Assembly: GCA_009741485.1 (NCBI GenBank)
Contig: CM019220.1
Location: 32,456,832 to 32,520,831, forward strand
Direction of reading: 5' to 3'
Length of the DNA: 64,000 nt
From: Malurus cyaneus samueli
Lineage: Eukaryota > Chordata > Aves > Passeriformes > Maluridae
Shown here: piece after piece, positions 26,108 to 39,400 of the stretch
How positions within the stretch are numbered: position 1 is the first letter of the stretch
How the letters are laid out: the number at the start of each line of letters is the position of its first letter
The notes under the pieces: generated by a model
The model's input: only the letters and a program-made list of their open reading frames with translations
Databases searched by the model: none
What the model was told of the DNA's origin: nothing
Made by a program: the position numbers and the translations under genes

Positions 26108-27519
26108 GGCCCATGAGGCCCTGAAACTTGCGTTTATGTTGACTTGTGTACTCTGTTATTTGCAATTTCTAGAACCTGCCTTCCTCTACAGATGCTGAGA
26201 CTCTACCATGACTTAAGAATAAAGATGGTTACTTGTTCATTTAGAGGTCAACCAACTCCACCAGTAGATGATGCCTCTTCCAATAACTGTTCTAAGTGGG
26301 TACCACTCTTCCTGCACAGAGACAGAAAAGGAAACGAGGCCTCCATTGCCTCTGGATGTTCTCTGGGGCACATGACATACAGCCCTGAGTATAAAATGTC
26401 AAAACATCCCTGTCGGAGATTCACTGCCTGCTAAAACTGTGAAGATCTCACAGCACCGTGGATTGCTGTTGACAGAACAGCAGCGCCCAACATAACACAT
26501 GCCTTGTTAGCAAACTGGAAGCCTCTCAGTAGTCTGGGGTGAGGGAATAATAGAGGAAGCCAAAGCAACACAAGCCAGGCCTGTGGAGAATAGCAAGTGA
26601 ACGAACCTTGGCGGAGAGTCCAAGCAAATTCTCAGACTAGTTCTTTTCTCCCCGCTTTCAAAACCTCTCTTCTGCAAACATGGGCAGTTTTCAATCAGTG
26701 CTTCCCACCATGTAACTTAGCTGCTGAAATCAGCAGCATTTGCACCAGAAATGCCCACAACTGGCACAGCTGGCTGTGCAAAGCACAGGGAACACCCCAC
26801 TGCCTGTTTCCAGACGAGCTAGACCTAAGGCACCACGCTGTGACACTGTGGCTGTCCCCTACGCCAGCAGCTGCGTCCTTGCTTTTGGCACTCGGGGCCA
26901 CAGAGCTCCCCAGAAGCAGCAGGACCCCACAGTGACAAAGTGACACTGCTCAAAGTGACACACCAGCCAGGCCAGGGCAGGCACACAGGTGGGCTTTGGG
27001 GCAGGGGGAGCCTCTTGGCTGTGCCTGGGCTGGCCCTGCCTTCCAGTGCCCCCATAAAGCACTTTCATGCTCCAGCAGAGCGCTATGACATCTCAGCATG
27101 GCGAATGCTGGCCCATCCCAGGGAGCCAGCACTGCTTTGGCAAGGCTGCAAAACAAAAGAAACATCAGCCTCAGAAACACTTCTTTATTCACTGCTGCTG
27201 AAGAAACAAAACCTTTATGTGCAGTAACTCTGCTTTAAACAGTAACATTTGTGGATCCTGTTCTTAACCTTTTGCATCTGGCATTCAAAATCTGCCCTGC
27301 TTTTTTTTTTTATTTTTCCACGTGAAAGACTACAGATCTTATTTTTGTTTTGGCACCGGGGTGCAATGCTGCCGGAGAAGTGCACTCAAGCTGGCACAGA
27401 CCAAAGCTGGTGAGCCACCCAAATTATTGTTGGGTGGTTCAGTCCCTCTCTATTTCAAGAAGCCTCTGGGTATAATGACAGGAAGCTTGCAGGCAATTTT
27501 AAGCTAAACCTCAGAAAGG

Positions 27520-27870
27520 CTGGCGTTCGGTCTGTGTTAAACACTCCTTATTAAAAGCTGTCCAGTCCGGATCCTGGGTGGAACTCCGGTATCTGCGTGG
27601 AGTAAAGAATAAGGGGCACGTTTGCAAAATCAATTGTGCAGTTTTTATATTTACTGCACGTTTACCACATATGTCATTTATTACACAGTGGAAAACCGTT
27701 AAATGCACAGTAGTTGTGCCAAGTGGCATTATGCTTTTAACAGCTTTATTCGTTTAACAGCTCCAGTTCTCATTATATTTTGCCATGTGGTACATGAGAT
27801 TTTTATGCATTTAACAGTTTAAGAGGGTTCCATGGTATTTTCCTTTTATGTATTTCATACTGAGCCTGGG
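27520..27870. promoter_or_regulatory. Candidate conserved noncoding element
   Basis: AT-rich, non-repetitive sequence with repeated homeodomain/forkhead-like motifs: gtttttatatttact, catttattacac, ctttattcgtttaac, and four copies of an AACAG/AACAGtt core, three of them in tttaacag. Few CpGs. No coding signal. Candidate on texture only. Confidence 0.3.
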
Positions 27871-28810
27871 ATTTGGTTTGGGGGGTAGAGGGACTGTAAC
27901 CCCTGTACCCTGACAAGAGAAAGCAAAAGACAAAGAAAATGAATGATTACATGAAGAGGAAAAAATTAATCAGATCTCCATGTGTCAGGGCACAAATACC
28001 TGTAACAAGGACAAGGCTTTCCCATGTGCTTTGATAGCTTTTGATGTTTTTATTTATATGCCTTTCAACCACTTATTTTACATCTACTTTAATGACTATA
28101 ATATTGTTTCCCTGCATTTTTCAGAGTGGATGCACCTAGATACTTTTATCCCACTCTCTCATTGTCACATGCACATTTGTGCATTTTTGTGTGCATACTG
28201 ATGCCCTCTCCTAGCACAAATTAATAATTTCATCCAGGATCAGAAGCAGCTCTTTTCACTGGGTAAACAATTCCTTCCAACAATCTCCAATCCACTTGCT
28301 TTCTGCCCTTCAAAAAAAACTGTCTGTCCTCCTTTCCACAAAATCCCTTCTGGTGCATTATATTTTTTTAAAGAGTTAGATGAAATTTTTAAATTAATGG
28401 ATTCTCTTCAGGAATTTCACCCCGACCTAGGTTTGCCCACATGTATTTTTTACACCCAAGGTAGAAACGAATCCAGGAGAATTCACTGCAGTGCCTTCTC
28501 ATGCCTTTTTGTAAAAATTATTGAATTCGATGTGAATTATTCACATGGCAATACCATATGCAGCACATACAACATGCTAAAAAGGAAACACCTGCCTAAT
28601 ACACCCGTTTCCCATTGCCTTACCTCAGTAACCACTTGAGAAAGCAATTTCATTACCTGCTGAACGAGTAGGACACCACCATTTTGAAAGTTCCTTGTCC
28701 TACTAGCAAAGATGTAAGTTATATACCACACGTGGGAAAAGATATATATGTTTGTACAAAAGGGGAGAAAAAGCTTGGCTTTGAGCTGACCCTTTCCTCA
28801 GCCTCTTTTA

Positions 28811-29164
<354 letters not shown>

Positions 29165-32100
29165 CTACCAAGAGACCATGAAAATAATAATTAAAAAAGT
29201 GCTGCTTTCAGCCCAGCCATCTGTGCAGAAATTATCAAAGGATTTCAGTCAGCTGATGCCAAACTGCATTAGCTACAGAGGGACACTTCCTGTCCATTAT
29301 TCTAATCAGGTTAATTGTGATTGGAAATAATTGCAGTGCATTCCTATAGGACATGCAAGGCCCTGTCAACTCTCCCCCTCTCCCTCTCCCAGCGTGTTTA
29401 CTGAGCAGCTCAACAACAGCAAAGGTAGCTGGGCTGCAGGCAGTGCAGACATTGGCTTTGCCAGTCAGCTACAGCACAGCCACCAGGCTCTACCTTCTCC
29501 CCCCTCTCTAAGAGTGGCCTACACCTTGGAGGAAGAGCCAATTCTCCCAGAAAAAATGAGTAAATGGGTAGAGGTCTCTAAATAATAAATTATTACTCAA
29601 TTTAATGCACTCCCTCAAGGCTCCCTCATGCTTTATTAAAACTATACGTATGTCACTTGAGTATGTATGGTTTCCCAGCCTTATCTTCATTATGCTAGCC
29701 AGACAGTCACCTAATTTCACCTAGGAAATCAGTGGAAATGAAAAAAAAAAAAATCATTTCATAAAGCTGGGCTTTGGCATGCCTTTGATGTGTTGCCCTC
29801 ATTCTCCTAAACTCATATTGAGATTTTGTGTATTCCACTGCACTCCTTTTAATTGAATGATTTCCCATCAGCTTCTGTGACAAATGAAGGACAATCACGG
29901 ATGCTGCCAGTACTTTCCCTGGGCTGGACTAGCCCTGCAAGGCTGCTATTAATTCAGTTCAGAAGACTGTGACAGGATGATTGTAAAGGCTCTTGGACTG
30001 GTGCTGCCCAGAATGCAGTGGCAGGTGAGGGGGTGAGGGTGGTGTGATGCTCACTGAGTGCTCCCAGCACCAGCTACCCCTTGGAGAAAAGATCTCATTT
30101 ACCTACCAGGGCTGATCACTGCACCCCTTACACCTTTGAAGGGAAACATGTGGGTTACTGATACAAAATCTCAGGTTTCTCTTGAGATGTAAAGGTCCTA
30201 GGAAAGAGCGCAACCTAAATGGCAAAGCTCACACTTCCCAATAGATCTAAACCATCCATACAGCCCAGGGAAATTAATATTTGGCCCAATTAGGAACCTT
30301 TTCAGAAGGATACCGGTTTTGTGTCAGAGTTGAAGTTTGCTAGAGTACATAGTTTATTTACGTTAATGTTAATTTTTAACTAGGCAGCCATGCCCAAGTG
30401 TTTATTTGTTAATGGGAAGGTTAACTAGGCAAAACCAAACCCTCAGAACTTCTTTTTCTGTTTTGTTGTCCTCCAAACCTTCCCCTTCCTGACATCTCTT
30501 TTGTACCAAGGCCACATTAATAATGGAGCCAAAATCCAATCAAGACAACATTCTAGACTAAACACTCTTTCTCACTAGTTCCAGATAAAGCTTTAACCAA
30601 CACGTATCTTCTCCCGTTCCTACTCTCAGGCTCAGCAGGTGCTGCTCTGGGCTTGTTCCCTGCCTGTCCTGGGCACGACACACAGAAAGGGGGTAAGATT
30701 TTCCTAAGGCCAGCTCCGTGTGCAGGCAGGCACAGCTGGACAGCAGCTGGGGCAGAGCATGGCCACCATGCTCCAGAAAGCCAGAGCTAAACCATCACAG
30801 GCCATCAACTGGGTACAGCCCAACACAGGGACCAACAGGGACACCCCGCTCTGAAATTCAGTGTTTACAGATAGATGAGAGTTCAGGCGATTGTGGGAAA
30901 TGTAAGAAAACAACAAAGAGCTCATGGAAAGGAAAAGGACTGTCCAAGTCTGTCAGGACTGATTTAATGGAGATTTGTCGGGTATAAAAAAGGCTTCCCA
31001 GGCACTGAAGCCTTTGGCAAGCACAGCAGCCGAGGTCACTACAGCCTCAAAGGCTATTATGGATGTCTGAGATCTTGAGAATAATAAAATTAGCATGTAA
31101 AAGATTTAAAATATAACTCCATCCTGCATGGGTCTCCTACACTTCTAGGTCAACAGGCACATATCAGAAAAAGGCCTGCCCTGCACACCCTGAAAGCTGC
31201 ACCATCTTTTATTTAATCACCAAAATGGGAAGGGCAAGTCCCAACCCAAAGTATCACAGTCACTAAAATGAAGTATTTTATGTTAAAGGCCTAGATTCAA
31301 AGCTGGTCTTGATACTAAGAAGGAGTTCACCACTATTGAAACATCTTGGTGCACACTGGGAAAAAAAAGTGTTTGCAACCAGAGTGCCAGAGCACTGCAG
31401 CCCAAGCTTTAGTGCTGGGGCTCTGTTTGCATGCAACAACCACCAACAGCTCAAAGCCCCTTCCCCACAGCAACCCAATTTTCTGGATCAATCTGCCATT
31501 CTCACTTTGAGACAGGTCCTGAGCCAGGGACATCACAAAAGGGTGGCTTGGGGCTGGCTCACTCAGGGAGAGCTGAGCTGGGTTACTCTGCATGCCCTCA
31601 CACTGCCTGCATGGGCATTTCCACAGGTATCTGCCATTCCCCTCCTAGCCAGAACGCTCCATCCCAAAAGCACTGCTGCAGGATATCGGTATCTATGGAA
31701 ACCATGTTCCCAATTCCCTCATGAACACAGTTCCTGCAAGGCTGGGGCACTCTTGCCACTGCTGCCCCAAAGCAGGGGCTGCAGGGGAGGGAAGGGAGCT
31801 GCCTGGGGGCTGATGCTGCCTGGAGGATGGCATTTGTCTCGTCACAGCTAATCCCAGGCATATGGGGAAGCGCAGTAGCCGTGCTGCATGCCCGGGAGCT
31901 GGGAAGAGCCTCATTTGCAGAGGTGTCCAAGTTGTCAAAACAGCACCTGTGCTGAGTGGTGCTGGCCCTCTGAGGGCTGGGGAAATGTTATCCGGCGGGC
32001 ACCGGGTACACAAACCTTTGTGTGCTGCTTTGGCTGAGCAAAAATCTCACAATATTCTACTGCATTCCTCAAGGCAAGAACAGGCTGGTTTATACTTCTA

Positions 32101-33603
32101 GAGCATGGTTTTCTAGCAACATTTAGCCCTTACAAAAGCAGGCAAAATGTCTATTATTTTAAATTACGTTCTAGCTGTGGCTAGAGCATGGGAAAATGGC
32201 ATATGTCAACACAGGAATGAGATGGGGCAGGAGATCCAATTTTTATTCTCACCGGATTGCATCTAAACTCTCGATTTCCTTTCGGTGCTTGATTCTAGTA
32301 CAAAACCTATTGCAATAAATATAAGCAGGGGTAAGCTAATTCTGCGATCAATCTATAGCACTGCAGAAAGTGGGTACACTAAATAGTAAAATAGCTTCCC
32401 CACAGTCTTTTATTTTTATTTATCAGTAAAAAGATGAGGAACATCCAATGAGTTTCCCATGTAATGAAAATTCAGTGTCAAATTTCGGTTGGCAGGATAC
32501 GCCTGCTTTCAGTGAAAACAGTTCTTTACATCATTTATTGTGGTGAAGTGTATCTACATGTCTGGGTTAAACTGAATAACCTCAACAGTTTCTACAAAAT
32601 CAACAGATCTTCCTAAGGATGGTCAGTTTGCATGTACAACTTCTCTCCCCCTAACAGTTATTTCCTTGCTTACTTACTTTTAGCACCTGTGGCTACAGAA
32701 TTCAATGAGAAGTGCTCAGTGATATATTATAAAAGTTACACAGGCCCATTTCCTAAAGATCAGAAAAGTACTAGAACTGACCTATCGTGTCTGCATCGTT
32801 AGAAAGTTCAGACTCAAGTCAGGCAAAAAGAAATCATCAGCCCTGTGCAAAACCCTCACTTTCCAGAGCAAACATCTGCATCAGCCTGCTACAAGGGGGA
32901 TGACTATCACAGTGTAGTATGTGGATGCTCTTTCTTGAAGCAAAGAACAGCGTACCCAGGGAAGAGTGGGTGGTGACAGCACATTAATAAACACATGCAG
33001 TTAAGGTAAGGAGATAACAGCTGCTTGGGAGCTCTAAAGCATCATCTTCCTTCCCAGCACCCGCTCCATCCCCACTTGCTGTACCTGAGAAATGGACATT
33101 TTTCCATTTACTCGTAAAAACCTCTAACACAAGGACTGTGATTTCCTATGCAGGATACAGAGACCAGCATTTTCTAACAATATCTATCTAATGCTCTATC
33201 CACCTCTGTTCACCAGACACTTTTTATTGCAACATGTATGAACCAGAAGCCCAAAAATTTCCTCAGTGTTCCACCGAAGGCAATGGACACAGGCAAAAAG
33301 CTACATGCACTGTCTTTCTCTAATACATTCTATAATGGTCATTTAATGGACATATATCAACAGCCTGTATGCAATGCCCACATGTACTCTTTCAAGCACT
33401 GATGTTACATACTCTTTTACATTTATGGCATTGATTAAAGCTAGAATAATCACTAAGTCTCTTAACAGCCACTCCAAAACCTTACAAAAGATTTTCTACA
33501 ACTCATCTGGGCAAGGAGAGAAACAGACAGGGGAAAGGTGGGAACAAACTCCTTCCTTGGAATAATCCACATAAAAAACAGGTAACAAGGGGCTGCATCT
33601 TAC
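29165..33603 (-). other. SATB2: SATB2 intron between CUT1 and CUT2 exons (4.4 kb)
   Basis: GT-AG intron (gtaaga...tggtag), phase 0. It contains one conserved-looking AT-rich block (32240-32600). The stretch 31300-32010 is GC-richer and has several overlapping 90-180 codon frames on both strands without recognisable domains, best read as chance. About 29200-31300 and 32620-33590 show nothing recognisable apart from a 13-base A run at about 29740-29752. Confidence 0.93.
32240..32600. promoter_or_regulatory. Candidate conserved noncoding element
   Basis: AT-rich, non-repetitive sequence with scattered CpGs (ctcaccggattgc, ctctcgatttc, ttctgcgatcaatc, ggatacgcctgc) and TATT/ATAAA, ATCAAT and homeodomain-like motifs. 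The retained CpGs and lack of any repeat look suggest constraint. A regulatory role in the SATB2 inter-CUT intron is inferred. Confidence 0.33.
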
Positions 33604-33816
33604 CTGGGGTGTTCTGGAGGAGCTTGGGCTGCTGGCAGCTGAAGACACCATGCTCACGTTTGGGTTCATACTTCTCTCTCTCTCATCCTGATAAATACGA
33701 TCCCGCTCTGAGTCAGGCAAGTTGAGGAAATTCTGCATTGCCCTTAAGTTTACCAGGAGGGACTGGGAAGCTGTCCTAGGGTCTTCTTCTTTACGCAGGA
33801 TCTCTGACAACAAACC
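33604..33816 (-). CDS. SATB2: SATB2 exon, second half of CUT1 and inter-CUT linker
   Basis: A 213-base exon (71 codons, phase 0 at both ends) encodes [20 protein letters not shown] through [12 protein letters not shown] and [14 protein letters not shown], then a Ser-rich linker ending [10 protein letters not shown]. About residues 392-462; the first 46 codons (33679-33816) complete CUT1. The acceptor follows a pure run of 16 T (16 A on the plus strand, 33824-33839) and reads aaaccag|GG; the donor is CAG|gtaaga. Because it is symmetrical, skipping it would keep frame but destroy CUT1. [11 protein letters not shown] differs by two residues from my recollection of human SATB2; the rest of CUT1 appears unchanged. 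No frame damage. Confidence 0.97.
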
Positions 33817-33823
33817 CTGGTTT

Positions 33824-33839
33824 AAAAAAAAAAAAAAAA
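33824..33839 (-). repeat. T16 pyrimidine tract of the CUT1 exon acceptor
   Basis: On the transcript strand a pure run of 16 T lies 7 bases before the exon (T16-aaaccag|GG). It serves as the polypyrimidine tract. A homopolymer here is prone to length changes between individuals. Confidence 0.85.
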
Positions 33840-34098
33840 GCTGGTCATGTTTAGTGTAACCAGCTGGGTTGCAATACTGAGAATCTACATCAGAATCTCA
33901 TGGGCTCTCCCTGAGGGGATATTTTGTAGGAAAAGTGTTTGTCTTCTGGGGGCTGGGGTTTATTTTGGGACTGTCCTATTCTGGCACAGTAATAAGCTTC
34001 TGAGTACAGAGATGCTGGATAGGAAGGTAGGTGCACTGGGTAGAAGAAATTACAGTTATCACCAGGTGCTTGCTGCAAATATTTTAGGAGCTGTTAGA

Positions 34099-34121
34099 TC
34101 TCTCTCTCTCTTTCTCTTTTT
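34099..34121 (+). repeat. CT-rich simple repeat
   Basis: Short (CT)n run grading into T-rich sequence (tctctctctctctttctctt). Polypurine on the transcript strand. Confidence 0.7.
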
Positions 34122-36119
34122 ACTTGAAGCTGGGAACACTTGGCAATCCTGTTCGTCTTTGACAAATCTGCCAAGGTTGGTAAATTTAGTTTCGACATTT
34201 AAACAGTGCAGGAGGTTTATAAAGAAAAACGTTTGGCTGGGTTTTGATGTTACAGTCCGTTCATTTCAGTTTGGACAGTCATTTCTGAAAGGAGAAAAAT
34301 GAAGCAATAATAAAACCTTAGAATCTAGCTTTAGGGATTTAACCCATTCTTTCATGCCTCAGTTTACAATACCACAGGCTTTACATTGCAGCCATGAATG
34401 AACACCATATTAATGTAGCTTTTACAAAAGCCATTACACAGCAGTTCCTTCACAGACAGGACCCAGGCAAGCTGCCTCCCTCCTTACTCCTTTCTCATCA
34501 GAAAAATGTTACTAGAAAGCAACCACATACTCCAAGCCCTGGAATATTCAGTTCTCATTTATTTTGTTCCGTATCTCCTTCAAAAAGCCTTGCTAAAAGC
34601 ACTGTCACTACAATTGGCCAATCAACCAAATGCCAACATTTTTAGTATATATTGATCTTATTTACCAGGCTTCCTGACAAAGCCAACTGACCAGCAAATG
34701 ATGTACCTGTATCTGCATTTATCTGCTATGAAACACCTACACTAAAACAAACATGTGAAAACTCTACTTCAGCAGTGTTTAATACCACAAATGCTCAAAA
34801 TCAAGCTCCCCAAACAACTTGAAGGTAGGCTCTATCCTTTCAGCTCCTCATCTACAAAACCAAGCTAAGACACTCCTAATTAGATTTTTCTGCAATTATC
34901 AGTGTGGGCCCCTGAAGGACTGGAGGTGGGAATTGAACCATGGTGAGCTCCACTCAGAAATGGGATGGGAGAGAAAAGCTGGCTGGTTGAAAGGGGCTGC
35001 ACTGGGAAAAAGTCTGCAGAAGTTGCAGTGGTTGGGTTGTCCTCTGCTATTTTGTGTGACCAATACAACTGCATGCAGATACTTGGCCTCTTCTTCAGGA
35101 TTTATCACCCCTCAGAGAACCTAAGGTCATTCTGAAGAGCTTTCTAGAGTTTGACAGGCTCATAGGCTGGGGGAGATTAACCAAACAAAGGCATAGAGGA
35201 GCTTGAAGCCACAACCTGTGTGATTCCAAGACCGATGCAAGTCCTTATTAAAATTTTCCCTGAAAGTCAGTGAAAAATTCTGCAAATATAAATAAATAAA
35301 ATATTGGTTCCACCAATTCCCTAAATTCCTAATTCCCTGTGTCTTTGAAAGGATATACATATAAAATTTCTTTTAAAAAGAAATGCTCAACTTCAAAAAT
35401 TGAGTCTAGTATGGAAAGAAATGGACCTGAAAGCTAGTGAAGCTGACTCTTAGACAGTTTTTTCTCCCTCCCATCTTAGCCTCGCTAAATTTATAGTGCA
35501 ATTTCAAAAATGGAGAGCAGAAACATATGCAAAAGCATGCCAGCAATTACTTTTCCGTGCAGCCATTGACTCTGTATGTAAATCAGAGGCTCACACACAT
35601 GAGTGGCTTGGTCATGGCACTGAGAGCTATTTCCCTGCCTGAGACACCAACCCTTGTGCTTGAAGGCTCTGCTTTGTCACCAGAAACTTCTTCTCATGGA
35701 GAACATTTGGTGGCTACACTTTTGCTTCCAGAAGGGTGTTTCTCTGACCTGCCAGAGGGATGGAGCAGTATTTTGCAGCACTATCATCAGGCTGGAGCAT
35801 CGTGTCCTAAGGGAGGGATGGCTGCACCTGCCCCACTCCAGGGGTTACTCTGCAGGTAGGAAACCTGGCTGCCAAGAGGGTTTTTCTGCAGCTCCTCTAA
35901 GTGCTTTGGCAGCTTAGGAACCATGTAAACAGCAGGAGAGCTAATAAGAAAACTGACTCATGAGGGAAAAATCTCGTGTCCTCCTGCAGCTGAAGATAAA
36001 CCACAACGGTGGTAAACAGCAGCAGCAGATAGCTCAGTGATAGGGGAGGACAATAAAATAAAGTGTCTTGAGAGCAATAACGTTTACAATAATATAATTC
36101 TGAGCTACTGAAGTATATG

Positions 36120-36310
36120 CAAACTAACCAGTGAGCAACATTATAAAAAATAAAGTGATATTAAATAATCTGTTCAGCCTTTTTGTCACCTGCAACAAAT
36201 TAGGCTTTCAATATGCAAAACATCTTCCTTCCAGAAAAACAAATGATCATTATTTCATTTAATTGTAATTTAATGAGGCATAATGTATTTTTTAAAGTGA
36301 TATACACCAG
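36120..36310. promoter_or_regulatory. Candidate conserved noncoding element
   Basis: AT-rich stretch with dense homeodomain and octamer-like motifs (caaattaggc, caatatgcaaaac, tcatttaattgtaattta, ataatgtatttttt). Small, no coding potential, not repetitive. Compositional evidence only. Confidence 0.28.
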
Positions 36311-36421
36311 GTGTGTGGTGAGGAAACTGGCCCAGCCAGACAAACACTACTGTTTCTATTTTTGAGAAAACCTTAAAGCCAGCCAGAGACTGTTTTCATT
36401 TCTGCAAATTATGTTTCTGCT

Positions 36422-36440
36422 GGGAGGGAGTGAGGGAGGG
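36422..36440 (+). other. Potential G-quadruplex run
   Basis: Four GGG runs in 19 bases (GGG-a-GGG-agtga-GGG-a-GGG) on the plus strand, the SATB2 template strand. Fits the G3+ N1-7 pattern. Confidence 0.45.
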
Positions 36441-39400
36441 AAACCCACAGCATATACATACATTTCTTATAAAATTCCATTGGCTAAATTAGCTCACTCC
36501 GACTTACTTGCATCTCACGTATTAAAAAATAAAAATAAAAAATTGGCAGTTTGCAGAGTAACCAATTCTGCAAACCTAAAAGATCATCTTCAGGGACTAG
36601 AAACTCTCAGTTTGACTTTAAATAGCTAAACAGATCTTCAACATAGAACACAGCTCCCAGGATACATTTCAGGACACGTAGCTTGATAATATCTTTGCTT
36701 TTCCACTCCTCTGCATCATTTTTAAGCCGGCTGCTGAAGAGGCAGCTGAAGAAGTTTAATGTTCACACAGGCTGTGCTTGCAAACGAGGTGTGTGATCAC
36801 CCTGAGACAAGGGCTCTGCACAGCCTGCTTCACCCTTGGAACTTGCACTATTTTTAAAATTACACACTGGATCCGTAACTGACTTTAAGAAAATAATACC
36901 TGTGGTGGAGGAAAAAGCACATGTCCAATCAAAACAAAAAAGTCAGTGAATCTATTTAAAGTAGGAGTAATTTTGACAGTGGTTTTTTTCAAACTAGCTG
37001 AAAGATAGTCCCTTCGGGCCAGCAAAGTCACTGTCACAGAGCTTTGCTTTGCATTTATTCTATGAAACCCCATTTGTGAACTTCTTTTACTTTTATTAAC
37101 TACAGCATTTCCAGGACAAACAACCCAAACTTCACTGGCAAGTAATCTTTTTTTTTTAAAGCAGCTTCTGAGAGATGATGCAGTACAAGGTACAATGTTA
37201 TTCCAATTGGGACTCTGACATCCCATGGACAACTGAGCAGCCTTGGAGGCAAACAGAGGTTTGACCACAGCCCACAGGGGGTGAGCAAAGCCTCTGTGTC
37301 CTCTTCCCAAAGGGCTCAATGAGATCTCAGAGGGACAGCAGATTGCTCCAGCAGTGACCAAAGGCAGGACAATTTTGTAAGCACACCTTCTGAAAAGCAG
37401 TGGGGATGGGACAAGGCTGTGCTCCAGACACTCATGTCCCAGGGACAGAGGAGAAGAAGGGCCACCAGGCAGCAGGAGACTCCCAACACATCAGGTTGGA
37501 TGACTTGGATGGAAGCCATGCTCTGCCTCTTCAGACCTAAGCCATCTGACTACAAAAGCAGGCACTAATGTTAAAGAGGTTCAGAACAGGCTTTGGACAA
37601 TCAAAACAGTGGCCAAGGCAAAAATTTAAATAAACCCAACTAATGTGCTAAACCTCAGTTTATATGTTCTGTATGAGGAAATTATATATATGAAGGACTG
37701 AAAAAGCATAAACACTTTTTCAGATTTTCAGTCTATTTGTGCCTCTCCATACTTCAGCTATGGCCAAAAGCAACAGGGAAAATGCTGAAATACTAGAAAA
37801 ATATTGCTTCTGCAGTGCTTAAAGTTCCAAGTATTTTTAATCCCTGCACTTGTACTGACAAGTCTCAATAGAAAAGCTGTTCTGCTTTGCATCAGGGATA
37901 CATGTGACCCTGAGCAGGATGAGAAAATGCAGAGATTTATTCAGTTTCAACATCTGGATCTTAAAGGTCAGTGATGTCAAGCTGTCCCCTCTCAGCATTT
38001 ACTCCAGGTCCCACCTTCAATATTATCCTCTGGGCTCAACAAGATACATTCAACAATTCTGAAATACTTCTCTTTACCTCTAAGTACACCGTACTTGCCA
38101 AGAACCTCTATATGAAGTACTCGTAGGCTTCTTGGGACTCAAGCTCATTTTCAAATTCTCACTGCTTTGTTTCCATTTTCTTTCATCTCTTCCTAATTCC
38201 AGTTAGGATATGAAGCAGAAGTGCTGGAAGTCTATCAGAAATGCTTATCCTGGCAATGTGTCCAGTCCAATTTTGTGAGCAAAATTGCTTTAGATAATCA
38301 GTGGAAATTTTTGAGTGGTTAGCCAAACCAAGCACCTTCATATCCATTCTGTCACAGTTTCCATCAGGCAAAAGTATTTTTGTACCCTGTTCCCTGACCA
38401 GCTCTTCTCTCTCAGTGGTCTAAATGTGTGGTGCTACATTTGTACCAGTTTTACAAACTTTAGAACCTGAAGGACTCTGAGTCTGACTCTCCATGAATGA
38501 GACACCAACAATCTCCCAGTACCCTTCAGTGTACACATCACATCAATCTTTTATTTAGAAGAAATCTTCTCATCTCCAGATTCAGTGCCTACAGCCCGAG
38601 TGTGAGCCTTGTTCTTAAACTCATTTAACTAATGCTAAAATACATACATCTCAGGAGAGAGCTGCTTAGGCACAAAGCATTTAGAAGCTGATTTGAATAA
38701 AACTTATGCAGGGTGCAACAATGACAATTTGATTTTTATTATTAAAAATGAAGTGTTTAAATCCTCAAAGAAAACTACTTTATTGCATTAGTTTAATAAA
38801 ACCTCCTTTTTATTATGGTATCTGGTTTTATGAGGGAAGACAGGATGTGCATGCGGATGCATGTGGAAAAGGAGGCAGAGAAAAAACCAACCACCTGCAG
38901 CCACCAAGTGCCACCATTTATATGACATGCATGTCAGATCTTTATCCTGAAATATGCTGGAAAATGACCAAATACATACAGCTTGTGCACACTGGAGATC
39001 TGTGCTTTTGCTTCTAAGGCTCAGGACTCCTGTGCATCAGCTGAGCAGGCAGCAGCCACCTCCTACAAGCACACATTCTGAAAGCCTGACTCACATGCTA
39101 CTTAAGATCTTTTCATTCAGCCTATTGAATACAATTAAGTAAATTGAAACTGAAATTTTGGGCAGTGCAAAACCCACTGTTGGAACAAATATCCCATGTA
39201 GCAAAAATCTGCAATTTATTACATTAAGCACTTCCCTTAGAGACTGCCTTCTTTCCTGTGAGTACAACAGAACGCTGCTTGTGCCACATTACACCCAAGA
39301 ATAAAATAAGCAGGCAGAATGAAAGGGTTTCATGCTATAAGGGAGAGTTTTCTGTGAGGGTAAAAACCAACAAAAAACCTCCCCAAAAACCCAAACCAGA

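Noticed and set aside
31309..32013. 180-codon plus frame with overlapping minus frames
   Set aside because: Several long frames overlap on both strands, as expected from local GC content; no domain, signal or splice support.
36885..37361. 158-codon minus frame in the CUT1 intron
   Set aside because: No family resemblance and no good flanking splice sites; same strand as SATB2 but not part of the known protein.
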